A stretch of DNA of 64,000 bases from Halomonas socia (GTDB lineage Bacteria > Pseudomonadota > Gammaproteobacteria > Pseudomonadales > Halomonadaceae): positions 3,100,001-3,164,000 of the forward strand of contig NZ_CP048812.1 in NCBI RefSeq assembly GCF_010977575.1, given 5' to 3'. The position numbers and the translations under genes were made by a program. Below, piece by piece: positions 49,627 through 60,997 of this stretch; positions within the stretch are counted from its first letter, which is position 1, and every line of letters starts with the position of its first letter. Under the pieces are notes generated by a model. That model was not told where the DNA came from and did not search any database. It saw only the letters and a list, made by a program, of their open reading frames with translations.

Positions 49627-51444
49627 ATGGCCAACGACGTGTCCCACGACAAGCTCAAGCATATCCGCAATTTCTCGATCATCGCCCATATCGACCACGG
49701 CAAGTCCACGCTCTCTGACCGGATCATCCAGATATGCGGCGGGCTGAGCGACCGTGAGCTCAAGGAGCAGGTGCTCGATTCGATGGATATCGAGCGCGAG
49801 CGGGGCATCACCATCAAGGCCCAATCGGTGACCCTCGACTACCACGCCGAGGATGGCAACACCTACCAGCTCAACTTCATCGACACCCCCGGGCACGTCG
49901 ACTTCTCCTACGAGGTGTCGCGCTCGCTCTATGCCTGCGAGGGCGCGCTGCTGGTGGTCGATGCCGCCCAGGGCGTCGAGGCGCAGTCGGTGGCCAACTG
50001 CTATACCGCGGTGGAGCAGGGTCTCGAGGTGCTGCCGGTGCTCAACAAGATGGACCTGCCCCAGGCCGACCCCGACAAGGTCGCCCAGGAGATCGAGGAA
50101 ATCATCGGCATCGACGCCACCGACGCCTGCCAGGTCTCGGCCAAGAGTGGGCTGGGCATGGAGGCGCTGCTCGAGCGCCTGGTGCGCGATATTCCGCCGC
50201 CCAAGGGTGACCCCGAGGCACCGCTGCAGGCGCTGATCGTCGACTCCTGGTTCGACAACTACCTGGGCGTGGTATCGCTGGTACGGCTGTTCGACGGCAC
50301 CCTGAAGAAGGGCGAGAAGATTCGCATCAACTCTACCGGGCGTGACTGGCAGGTCAACGAGGTTGGGGTGTTCACGCCCTTGCGCCGCGAAACTGGCGTG
50401 CTGCGTGCCGGCGAAGTGGGCTTCGTGGTGGCCGGGATCAAGGAGATCCAGGGCGCCCCAGTGGGCGATACCATCACCCATACCAAGACCCCCGACGTGC
50501 CGCGTCTGCCCGGCTTCCAGAAGGTCAAGCCGCAGGTCTACGCCGGGATGTTCCCTGTGAGTGCCGACGACTACGAGGACTTCCGTGATGCCCTCGAGAA
50601 GCTGGCCCTCAACGACGCCTCGCTGGCCTACGAGCCGGAAAACTCCGATGCCCTGGGCTTTGGCTTCCGGGTCGGCTTCCTCGGCACCCTGCACATGGAG
50701 ATCATCCAGGAGCGCCTCGAGCGCGAGTACGATCTCGACCTGCTGACCACCGCACCGACGGTGGTCTATGAGCTGGCCATGGACAACGGCGAGGTGAGCT
50801 ACGTTTCCAATCCCTCCAAGCTGCCCGACATGGCCAATGTCGACGAGATGCGCGAACCGATCGTGCGTGCCAGTATCCTGGTGCCCCAGGAGTTCGTCGG
50901 CAACGTCATCGCCGAGTGTGAGCAGCGCCGCGGCACCCAGCTCGACATGCAGTTCCTGGGCAATCAGATCCAGCTCACCTACGAACTGCCGATGTCCGAG
51001 GTGGTGATGGATTTCTTCGATCGCCTGAAGTCGATCTCCAAGGGCTATGCGTCGCTGGACTATAGTTTCGAGCGCTTCGAGGCGGCCAGGCTGGTGCGGC
51101 TCGACGTGCTGATCAACGGCGACAGGGTCGATGCCCTGGCGGCGATCATTCATCGCGATCACGCCCACGGCCGCGGCAGATTACTGGTCGAGAAGATGAA
51201 GGAGCTGATCCCGCGGCAGATGTTCGACGTGGCCATCCAGGCCGCCATCGGTGGTCAGGTGGTGGCGCGTTCCACGGTCAAGGCGCTGCGCAAGAACGTT
51301 ACCGCCAAGTGCTACGGCGGCGACGTGTCACGCAAGAAGAAGCTGCTGGAAAAACAGAAGGCAGGTAAGAAACGCATGAAGCAGGTCGGCAGGGTGGAAA
51401 TTCCCCAGGATGCCTTCCTCGCCGTGCTCAAGGTGAATGACTAG
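49627..51444 (+). CDS. lepA: Elongation factor 4 (LepA)
   Basis: LepA is a ribosome-associated translational GTPase, 605 aa. G motifs are [18 protein letters not shown] and NKMDLP. EF-G-like domains follow, and the LepA-specific C-terminus includes the [19 protein letters not shown] segment. ATG 49627 places the family's [15 protein letters not shown] start near residue 12; its Shine-Dalgarno (AAAGG) is rather far upstream, and TTG 49606 is a weaker alternative. lepB follows after 14 bp. Confidence 0.95.
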   Translation: MANDVSHDKLKHIRNFSIIAHIDHGKSTLSDRIIQICGGLSDRELKEQVLDSMDIERERGITIKAQSVTLDYHAEDGNTYQLNFIDTPGHVDFSYEVSRSLYACEGALLVVDAAQGVEAQSVANCYTAVEQGLEVLPVLNKMDLPQADPDKVAQEIEEIIGIDATDACQVSAKSGLGMEALLERLVRDIPPPKGDPEAPLQALIVDSWFDNYLGVVSLVRLFDGTLKKGEKIRINSTGRDWQVNEVGVFTPLRRETGVLRAGEVGFVVAGIKEIQGAPVGDTITHTKTPDVPRLPGFQKVKPQVYAGMFPVSADDYEDFRDALEKLALNDASLAYEPENSDALGFGFRVGFLGTLHMEIIQERLEREYDLDLLTTAPTVVYELAMDNGEVSYVSNPSKLPDMANVDEMREPIVRASILVPQEFVGNVIAECEQRRGTQLDMQFLGNQIQLTYELPMSEVVMDFFDRLKSISKGYASLDYSFERFEAARLVRLDVLINGDRVDALAAIIHRDHAHGRGRLLVEKMKELIPRQMFDVAIQAAIGGQVVARSTVKALRKNVTAKCYGGDVSRKKKLLEKQKAGKKRMKQVGRVEIPQDAFLAVLKVND

Positions 51445-51458
51445 GGACGAGGATTGGC

Positions 51459-52262
51459 ATGGATTTTTCGCTGTTGCTGGTGGTGGCCGTGGCGGTCACC
51501 GGTATGGTTTGGTTGCTGGACGTGGTGTGGTGGGGGCGCGCACGCCGTGCGCGCCTGGCGGCGGTGGAGGCCGGCAACGGCGAGCGCCTCGACGACGCCT
51601 CGCGGCGCAAGTTGGCGCGTGAGCCATGGCCGGTCGACTACTCGCGTTCGTTCTTCCCGGTACTGCTGGTGGTGCTGGTGCTGAGGAGCTTCGTGGTCGA
51701 GCCGTTTCAGATCCCGTCTGGCTCGATGCGTCCGACCCTGGAAGTGGGCGATTTCATCCTCGTCAACAAGTTTACCTACGGCCTGCGCCTGCCGGTGATC
51801 AATACCCGCCTGGTCGAGATGAACGATCCAGAGCGCGGTGATGTGATGGTGTTTCGCTTCCCTCAGGAGCCGTCGATCAATTTCATCAAGCGCGTGGTAG
51901 GGTTGCCCGGCGACCGCATTCGTTACGAGGGCAAGCAGCTCTACGTCAACGGCGAGGCGGTGCCAAGCAGCCTGCTCGAGACCGATCCCCGCGATCAGCC
52001 TGGCGAGGAGTTGCTCGAAGAGCTACTCGGCGCCCAGGCCCACCAGATCTACAACAACCCCCGCGACCCCGGCCCGCAGATGCGTGAGCTGGAGGTGCCG
52101 GAGGGCCACTATTTCACCATGGGCGACAACCGCGACCACTCCAACGACAGCCGCTACTGGGGCTTCGTGCCTGAAGAGAACATCGTCGGTCAGGCGTTTG
52201 CGGTCTGGATGCACTGGGACGGCGGGCTGCCCAGCTTCGGCTCGGTACGCCGCATTCACTGA
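51459..52262 (+). CDS. lepB: Signal peptidase I
   Basis: Leader peptidase removes signal peptides at the outer face of the inner membrane. The protein is 267 aa, with two N-terminal membrane helices (about residues 1-20 and 60-80). The Ser/Lys dyad is S89 in QIPSGSMRPTLEVGD and K144 in FIKRVVGLPGDRI. The late box GDNRDHSNDSRYWG is present. lepA-lepB-rnc-era is the conserved order; the DUF4845 gene that some pseudomonads carry after lepB is missing. Confidence 0.97.
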   Translation: MDFSLLLVVAVAVTGMVWLLDVVWWGRARRARLAAVEAGNGERLDDASRRKLAREPWPVDYSRSFFPVLLVVLVLRSFVVEPFQIPSGSMRPTLEVGDFILVNKFTYGLRLPVINTRLVEMNDPERGDVMVFRFPQEPSINFIKRVVGLPGDRIRYEGKQLYVNGEAVPSSLLETDPRDQPGEELLEELLGAQAHQIYNNPRDPGPQMRELEVPEGHYFTMGDNRDHSNDSRYWGFVPEENIVGQAFAVWMHWDGGLPSFGSVRRIH

Positions 52263-52292
52263 CGCCACGCCCTGGCTGGCTCAAGCGATACG

Positions 52293-52325
52293 GCCTGATG
52301 CATGGCGAGATGCCGTGCATCGGGC
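52293..52325 (+). promoter_or_regulatory. Hairpin in the rnc leader, candidate RNase III target
   Basis: GCCTGATGCATGGC and GCCGTGCATCGGGC pair over 14 positions (two G-T pairs) with a GAGAT loop, between lepB and rnc. E. coli rnc is autoregulated by RNase III cutting a leader hairpin. No T run follows, so a terminator is less likely. Confidence 0.55.
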
Positions 52326-52364
52326 TATTCATTTAATCAGGACACAACAAAGAGCAGGAGTTTC

Positions 52365-53054
52365 GTGAGTAACCCCTTGAATGGTTTCAGCCGTCGGGTC
52401 GGCCATGCGTTCGCCGACATCGGCCTGCTGGAGCTGGCCATGACCCACCGCAGTTTTGGCGGGCAGAACAATGAGCGCCTCGAGTTTCTCGGCGACTCGA
52501 TCGTCAACTTCGTTATCGCCGAGGCGCTATTCCGGCGCTTCCCGGATGCCCGCGAGGGGCAGCTGTCGCGGCTGCGTGCCCAACTGGTCAAGGGCCAGAC
52601 CCTGGCCGAGTTGGCTCGCGAGTTCGATCTCGGCGAATGCCTGCGGCTCGGCTCCGGCGAGATGAAGAGCGGCGGTCACCGACGCGACTCGATCCTCGCC
52701 GACGCCGTCGAGGCGGTGATCGGCGCCATCTACCTGGATGCCGGCATGGACGTGGTCAAGGCCCGGGTACTGTCGTGGTACGCCCAGCGCCTCGAGGCCA
52801 TCGACCTGCAGGATACCCAGAAGGATCCCAAAACTCGGCTGCAGGAGTTTCTGCAGTCGCGGCAGTCGCCGCTGCCGCGCTATGAGGTACTCTCGGTGGA
52901 GGGCGAGGCGCATGCCCAGACCTTCACCATCGAATGTCAGGTGGAGATGCTCGAGGCCGCCACCGTCGGCGTCGGCTCCAGCCGCCGCCATGCCGAGCAG
53001 CAGGCCGCCGAAAAGGCGCTGGCGCTGCTCGAACCGCGAGGAGGGCGAGCATGA
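52365..53054 (+). CDS. rnc: Ribonuclease III
   Basis: RNase III cuts double-stranded RNA in rRNA processing and mRNA control. The protein is 229 aa. The endonuclease domain carries the signature [20 protein letters not shown] with the metal ligands, and [16 protein letters not shown] dsRNA-binding domain starts near [16 protein letters not shown] 52365 follows GAGCAGGAG at good spacing. The stop overlaps era (ATGA). Confidence 0.96.
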   Translation: MSNPLNGFSRRVGHAFADIGLLELAMTHRSFGGQNNERLEFLGDSIVNFVIAEALFRRFPDAREGQLSRLRAQLVKGQTLAELAREFDLGECLRLGSGEMKSGGHRRDSILADAVEAVIGAIYLDAGMDVVKARVLSWYAQRLEAIDLQDTQKDPKTRLQEFLQSRQSPLPRYEVLSVEGEAHAQTFTIECQVEMLEAATVGVGSSRRHAEQQAAEKALALLEPRGGRA

Positions 53055-53950
53055 CCCAGCGCTGTGGATTCGTGGCCATCGTCGGCCGCCCCAACGTCGG
53101 CAAGTCGACGCTGATGAACCGTATTCTCGGCCAGAAGATCTCCATCACCTCGCGGCGTCCGCAGACCACGCGTCACCAGGTGATGGGCATCAAGACCGAG
53201 GGCGACGACCAGATCATCTATGTCGACACCCCGGGCATGCACATCATGTCCAAGGATCGTAACAAGGCGATCAACCGCTTCATGAACCAGGCCGCCAGCC
53301 AGGCGCTGCGCGATGTCGACTGCGTGGTGTTCATCGTCGACCGCACCCGCTGGATGCCCGAAGATCAGGTGGTGCTCGACAAACTGACCCACGTCAAGGC
53401 GCCGGTGATCCTGGCGGTCAACAAGGTCGACTGGCTGGAGGACAAGGCCAGCCTGCTGCCGTGGCTCGAGGAGGTCGGCGCCAAGCGCGACTTCGCGGCG
53501 ATCCTGCCGCTGTCGGCCAAGCACGGCAGCAACGTGCCGGAACTCGAGATCGAGGTCGCCAAGCATCTGCCCGAGAGCATTCACTACTACCCCGACGACC
53601 AGGTCACCGATCGTACCCAGCGCTTCCTGGTCGCCGAGCTGGTGCGCGAGAAGGTCATGCGCCAACTCGGCGACGAGCTGCCGTATCAGATGACCGTGGA
53701 GATCGAGGAGTTTCGCGAGACTGATCGCGTCACCCATATCAGTGCGCTGATCCTGGTCGAGCGTCAGGGCCAGAAGAAGATCCTGATCGGCGAGAACGGT
53801 GAGCGCATCAAGAGCATCGGGCGCGAGGCGCGCCTCGATATGGAGCGGGCACTGGGCGGCAAGGTGATGCTCAACCTGTGGGTCAAGGTCAAGCGCGGCT
53901 GGTCGGACGACGAACGCGCGCTCAAGAGCCTGGGATACCATCTGGACTGA
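53051..53950 (+). CDS. era: GTPase Era
   Basis: Era is an essential GTPase for 30S maturation that binds 16S rRNA. The protein is 299 aa. G1 is [13 protein letters not shown]3 is DTPGMH, G4 is NKVD and G5 is SAKHG. The KH domain has [18 protein letters not shown]. It overlaps rnc by 4 bp and precedes recO by 36 bp. Confidence 0.97.
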   Translation: MTQRCGFVAIVGRPNVGKSTLMNRILGQKISITSRRPQTTRHQVMGIKTEGDDQIIYVDTPGMHIMSKDRNKAINRFMNQAASQALRDVDCVVFIVDRTRWMPEDQVVLDKLTHVKAPVILAVNKVDWLEDKASLLPWLEEVGAKRDFAAILPLSAKHGSNVPELEIEVAKHLPESIHYYPDDQVTDRTQRFLVAELVREKVMRQLGDELPYQMTVEIEEFRETDRVTHISALILVERQGQKKILIGENGERIKSIGREARLDMERALGGKVMLNLWVKVKRGWSDDERALKSLGYHLD

Positions 53951-53986
53951 GTCGCGTGCTCGCCCGGCGTTGCCCAAGGACCGATC

Positions 53987-54700
53987 ATGCAGCCCGAACC
54001 TGCCTTCCTGCTCCATAAGCGGCCGTACCGCGAGACCAGTGCGCTGGTCGATCTGCTGACGCTGGACCATGGTCGGGTCAGGGCGGTGGCCCAGGGCGTG
54101 CAGCGTCCCGGCAGCCGTTCGCGGGGGCGTTTGCAGCCGTTCGCGCCGCTGCACGTGACCTGGGTCGGCAGCGGCGAGCTCAAGCGCCTGCGGCTGATGG
54201 AGAGCACCGGCAGCGCGGCGCTGCTGGCGGGAGAAGGCTTGCTGTGTGGGCTGTATGCCAACGAGCTGCTGGCCCGGGTGCTGCCGCTGGAGCTGCCGGG
54301 GCGCGAGGTGTTCGCCTTCTACAGCGCCGCCCTCGAGGCCCTGCCGCGGCCAGAGGCGCGTGCCGGTGCGCTGCGCCGGCTGGAGCTGGCGCTGCTCGAA
54401 CTGCTGGATGCCGAGCCGCTGTTTCGCGACCTGGGGGACAACCAACTCGACCCCCAGCGCCGCTACGTCTATCGCGCCGAGGCGCGCGCCTTCGAGGCCC
54501 TGCCGGCAGGGACCACGCAGGGGATCGACGGACGTACCCTGCGCCTGCTGGCCAGCGGCCAGTGGCAGGCTGCGGGGCTTGCCGGCCCCGCCAAGGCTGT
54601 GACCCGGGCGGCGCTGGCGCCGCTGTTGGGGACCCGGCCGCTGCGCTCGCGGGAGCTGATGCGCCAGCTCGCCGACAAGCGGCTGCGTCGCGAGCGGTAA
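53987..54700 (+). CDS. recO: DNA repair protein RecO
   Basis: RecO helps load RecA on gapped DNA with RecR. The protein is 237 aa, with an N-terminal OB fold (AFLLHKRPYRETSALVDLLT, VRAVAQGVQRPGSR) and an all-helical C-terminal half (LYANELLARVLP, FRDLGDNQLDPQRRYVYRAE). The zinc-finger cysteines of some RecO proteins are absent, as in E. coli. It lies between era and pdxJ, the standard place. Confidence 0.93.
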   Translation: MQPEPAFLLHKRPYRETSALVDLLTLDHGRVRAVAQGVQRPGSRSRGRLQPFAPLHVTWVGSGELKRLRLMESTGSAALLAGEGLLCGLYANELLARVLPLELPGREVFAFYSAALEALPRPEARAGALRRLELALLELLDAEPLFRDLGDNQLDPQRRYVYRAEARAFEALPAGTTQGIDGRTLRLLASGQWQAAGLAGPAKAVTRAALAPLLGTRPLRSRELMRQLADKRLRRER

Positions 54701-54767
54701 GTTTGAAGCTTGAAACCGCAAGCCAACCCCTAGATTCTTTCGATTCTCGACTCCTGGAGACTCCACC

Positions 54768-55553
54768 ATGCATGCGCCCCGTATCCAGCTCGGCGTCAAT
54801 ATCGATCATATCGCCACCCTGCGCCAGGCCCGCGGCACCCGCTACCCGGACCCCATCCAGGCCGCCCTGCTGGCCGAAGAAGCCGGCGCCGACGGTATCA
54901 CCGTTCACCTGCGCGAGGATCGCCGGCATATCCAGGAACGCGACGTGCGGCTGCTGGCCGAGACCCTCAATACCCGCATGAACCTCGAGATGGCGGTCAC
55001 CGAGGCGATGATCCATCTGGCCGAGGAGATACGCCCGGCGCATGTGTGCCTGGTGCCGGAGAAACGCGAGGAGCTGACCACCGAGGGCGGGCTGGACGTG
55101 GTCGGCGGCTTCGAGGCGGTACAGGCCGCCTGCCGGCGGCTGGCGGCGGCAGGCTGCGAGGTGTCGCTGTTCATCGATCCCGACCCGGCCCAGATCGAGG
55201 CCGCGGCACGCGCCGGTGCGCCGGTCATCGAGTTGCATACCGGCGCCTACGCCGAGGCCGGCGGCCAGGCGGCGCGAGACGAGCACGCGCGGATCGCCGC
55301 GGCGGCCGAGATGGCCCTCGAACTGGGGCTGGCCGTCAACGCCGGACACGGCCTGCACTACCACAACATCGAGGCCATCGCCGCGATTGGCGGTATCCAC
55401 GAGCTCAACATCGGTCATGCGATCATCGCCCGGGCGCTGTTCGTGGGGCTCAAGGAGGCGGTGGCCGAGATGAAGCGGCTGGTGATCGCCGGCCAGGAAG
55501 CCGGGCTGTTGGCGGCGCTGGAGGAGCACGACCATGACCACGACCATGGTTGA
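54768..55553 (+). CDS. pdxJ: Pyridoxine 5'-phosphate synthase, with a His/Asp-rich tail
   Basis: PdxJ makes pyridoxine 5'-phosphate from 1-deoxyxylulose phosphate and the PdxA product, the last ring-forming step of vitamin B6 synthesis. The protein is 261 aa, starting with [46 protein letters not shown] and [13 protein letters not shown] are conserved. The C-terminus carries [10 protein letters not shown], which is not a family feature and could bind metal. acpS follows after 6 bp. Confidence 0.96.
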   Translation: MHAPRIQLGVNIDHIATLRQARGTRYPDPIQAALLAEEAGADGITVHLREDRRHIQERDVRLLAETLNTRMNLEMAVTEAMIHLAEEIRPAHVCLVPEKREELTTEGGLDVVGGFEAVQAACRRLAAAGCEVSLFIDPDPAQIEAAARAGAPVIELHTGAYAEAGGQAARDEHARIAAAAEMALELGLAVNAGHGLHYHNIEAIAAIGGIHELNIGHAIIARALFVGLKEAVAEMKRLVIAGQEAGLLAALEEHDHDHDHG

Positions 55554-55876
55554 GCCGCGATGATCCTGGGGATCGGCAACGACCTGGCGCGCATCGACCG
55601 TTTCACGGCAGGCATGGCGCGCCACGGTGAGCGCTTCGCGCAGCGCCTGCTGGGGCCATCCGAGCTGGTGCGCTATTACCACCACCCTCAGCCGGCCGCG
55701 TTTCTCGCCAAGCGCTTCGCCGCCAAGGAGGCGTTCCTCAAGGCGCTGGGTACCGGGCTGCGCCACGGCATGCGCTGGACCGAGATCGAGGTGGTCAACG
55801 ACGCCCTTGGCCGGCCCTCGCTGTTATTGGCCGGGCGTGCCCGCGAGCAGGCCCAGGCCGCCGGGGTGGTGACGCT

Positions 55877-58564
<2,688 letters not shown>

Positions 58565-58645
58565 GGCCTTGGATCCGCGCGGCAATCGGTGCCGCCATTA
58601 TGCCACAGCGAGGGGCCATCCCTGTCACCCACCGACAGGCACGGA

Positions 58646-58651
58646 TATAAT
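58646..58651 (+). promoter_or_regulatory. Putative -10 element of the cysM promoter
   Basis: A perfect TATAAT lies 31 bp upstream of the cysM ATG. The region 17 bp upstream (TGTCAC) is a weak -35 and overlaps a small inverted repeat, CTGTC-N7-GACAG (58622-58638), which could be an operator. The divergent barA starts 58 bp upstream. Confidence 0.45.
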
Positions 58652-58682
58652 CGACGTATACGCTTTGAGAAGGACGCTTCGC

Positions 58683-59579
58683 ATGCACTTCCCCACGCTC
58701 GAGGATGTGATCGGCAACACTCCCCTGGTGCGCCTGAAACGCATTGCCGCGGGCCGCAACAATACCCTGCTGGCCAAGCTCGAAGGCAACAACCCGGCCG
58801 GCTCGGTCAAGGATCGCCCGGCGCTGTCGATGATTCAGCAGGCCGAGGCCCGCAGCGAGATTCATCCCGGCGACACCCTGATCGAGGCGACATCGGGCAA
58901 TACCGGCATCGCCCTGGCCATGGCCGCGGCGATCAAGGGCTACGGCATGACCCTGATCATGCCCGACAACGCCTCCAGCGAGCGCAAGCAGGCCATGGCG
59001 GCGTTCGGCGCCAAGCTGATCACGGTGTCGAAGGAGGCCGGCATGGAGGGGGCCCGCGACCTCGCCGATACCATGATCGCCCGCGGCGAGGGCAAGGCGC
59101 TGGATCAGTTCGCCAACCCCGACAACCCCCTGGCGCACTTTCGCACCACCGGGCCGGAGCTGTGGCAGCAGACCGAGGGCACCATTACCCATTTCGTCAG
59201 TTCGATGGGCACCACCGGCACCATCATGGGCGTCTCCGAGTACCTCAAGCAGCAGAATCCGGCGGTGCAGATCGTCGGCCTGCAGCCCGAGGATGGCGCC
59301 AGCATCGCCGGAATTCGCCGCTGGCCGGAGGCCTACCTGCCGCGCATCTTCGATGCCAGCCGGGTCGACCGGGTGCTCGACATCGGCCAGCATGAAGCCG
59401 AGGTGCACATGCGCCGGCTGGCCCGCGAGGAGGGCATCCTGGCCGGGGTCTCGTCGGGTGGCGCGCTGGCCGGTGCGCTGCGCATCGCCGAGCAGATCGA
59501 GAACGCGGTGATCGTCTTCATCGTCTGTGATCGCGGCGACCGCTACCTGTCCACCGGCCTCTATGCGCCGGAGGCCTGA
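58683..59579 (+). CDS. cysM: Cysteine synthase B
   Basis: O-acetylserine sulfhydrylase B makes cysteine using sulfide or thiosulfate. The protein is 298 aa. The PLP lysine is in NNPAGSVKDRPALSM; TSGNTGIALAMAAAIKGY is the substrate loop, and GTTGTIMGVSEYLK with SSGGALAG binds phosphate. The short length, the KDRPAL loop and the place next to barA/rlmD support CysM rather than CysK. AGAAGGACGCTTCGC precedes the ATG. Confidence 0.93.
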   Translation: MHFPTLEDVIGNTPLVRLKRIAAGRNNTLLAKLEGNNPAGSVKDRPALSMIQQAEARSEIHPGDTLIEATSGNTGIALAMAAAIKGYGMTLIMPDNASSERKQAMAAFGAKLITVSKEAGMEGARDLADTMIARGEGKALDQFANPDNPLAHFRTTGPELWQQTEGTITHFVSSMGTTGTIMGVSEYLKQQNPAVQIVGLQPEDGASIAGIRRWPEAYLPRIFDASRVDRVLDIGQHEAEVHMRRLAREEGILAGVSSGGALAGALRIAEQIENAVIVFIVCDRGDRYLSTGLYAPEA

Positions 59580-60970
59580 TGGCGATGCTCGGCAAGCGCC
59601 GCCGCGGGCGCCCGGCCTCGGGTACTTCGGGGCTGCGCCAGCGCGACCCGGCCCCGGCGCGCGACGTCAGCGCCGCTGATGACAGCCTGGTGATCGAGCG
59701 CCTGGCCCACGACGGCCGCGGCGTGGCACATCGCGCCGATGGCAAGGCAGTGTTCGTCGACCGCGCGCTGCCCGGTGAGCGGCTCATGCCGGCGGTGCAT
59801 CGCCAGCGCAAGCGCTATGACGAAGCCCATGTGCGTGAGCTGCTCGAGGCCTCTCCTCGGCGCGTTGCGCCGGCCTGCCCACACTTCGGCCAGTGCGGCG
59901 GCTGCGACCTGCAGCACCTTGATCAAGCCGGCCAGCGTCGGCACAAGCTGGCGGTGCTCGGTGAGCACCTGGAGCGTGAGGGGCTGAGCCTGCCGGCGGA
60001 TCCCGCGGTACTGGCTGCGCACGGCCACGGCTATCGACGGCGGGCGCGACTCGGCGTGAAGGTCGACGCCCAGGGCGCGATCCATCTAGGCTTTCGCACC
60101 AAGGGCAGCCACCACCTGCTCGATATCGAGCAGTGCACCATTCTGGTGCCGCGGCTAGCGGCACTGCTGGCGCCGCTGCACCGCCAGCTGGCGGTGCTCG
60201 AGGCACCGCGGCAGGTCGGGCATATCGAGCTTATCGACAACGACGCGGGCGCCACCCTGGTGGTGCGTCAGTTGCGCGAGCAGGCTGCCGACCGCAGCCG
60301 CTGGCAGGCCTTTGCCGTCGACCAGGGCGTCAGCCTGGCGTGGTGGCTGGGGCGTGACGAGGCGCAGCTGAAGTGGCTAAGCCCAGCGCCCGATCTGCAC
60401 TATCGTGTCACTGCCGATGGGCGCAGCCTGACGTTCGGGTTTGCGCCCGGCGACTTCGTGCAGGTCAATGCCACGGTCAACCAGCACCTGATCGATACCG
60501 CGCTGGCGTGGCTCGCGCCCAATCCCGCGGCTCGCATCCTCGACCTCTACGCTGGGGTGGGTAACCTGAGCCTGGCGCTGGCCGGCCGCGGCGGCGAGGT
60601 GCTCGGCGTGGAGGGCAACCCGGCGATGGTCGAACGCCTCGCCACCAACGCCCAGCGCAATGATCTTGACAATGTCGAGGCGCGCCAGGCCGACCTCACC
60701 CAGCCCGCCGCGGTATGCGACGTGCTGGCCTGGGCGCCGAGCCTGGTACTGCTCGACCCGCCCCGCGAGGGCGCCGAGGTGGCCTGCACGCAGCTTGCGG
60801 CAAGCGAGGTGCCTCAGGTGCTGTATATCGCCTGCGACCCGGCCACCCTGGCACGGGATGCGGCACGCCTTGTGCAAGGCGGTTATCGAATACGTCGCGC
60901 GGCCGTGGCCGACATGTTCGCGCAGACTGCTCATCTGGAAGCCATGCTGCTGTTCGAACGCGGCGGATGA
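59579..60970 (+). CDS. rlmD: 23S rRNA (uracil-1939-C5) methyltransferase
   Basis: RlmD (RumA) methylates U1939 of 23S rRNA with SAM. The protein is 463 aa. A TRAM domain (about residues 36-95) is followed by 4Fe-4S cysteines in CPHFGQCGGCDLQHLD. The SAM site is ILDLYAGVGNLSLALA, and the nucleophile cysteine is in LYIACDPATLARD. ATG 59579 overlaps the cysM stop (TGATG). relA follows after 27 bp. Confidence 0.95.
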   Translation: MAMLGKRRRGRPASGTSGLRQRDPAPARDVSAADDSLVIERLAHDGRGVAHRADGKAVFVDRALPGERLMPAVHRQRKRYDEAHVRELLEASPRRVAPACPHFGQCGGCDLQHLDQAGQRRHKLAVLGEHLEREGLSLPADPAVLAAHGHGYRRRARLGVKVDAQGAIHLGFRTKGSHHLLDIEQCTILVPRLAALLAPLHRQLAVLEAPRQVGHIELIDNDAGATLVVRQLREQAADRSRWQAFAVDQGVSLAWWLGRDEAQLKWLSPAPDLHYRVTADGRSLTFGFAPGDFVQVNATVNQHLIDTALAWLAPNPAARILDLYAGVGNLSLALAGRGGEVLGVEGNPAMVERLATNAQRNDLDNVEARQADLTQPAAVCDVLAWAPSLVLLDPPREGAEVACTQLAASEVPQVLYIACDPATLARDAARLVQGGYRIRRAAVADMFAQTAHLEAMLLFERGG

Positions 60971-60997
60971 GCCACCCAACGAGAGGAACGCAACCCC

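Noticed and set aside
52937-54799. A 620-codon minus-strand frame opposite era and recO
   Set aside because: Same reason: a reverse-strand shadow of high-GC genes with no family features.
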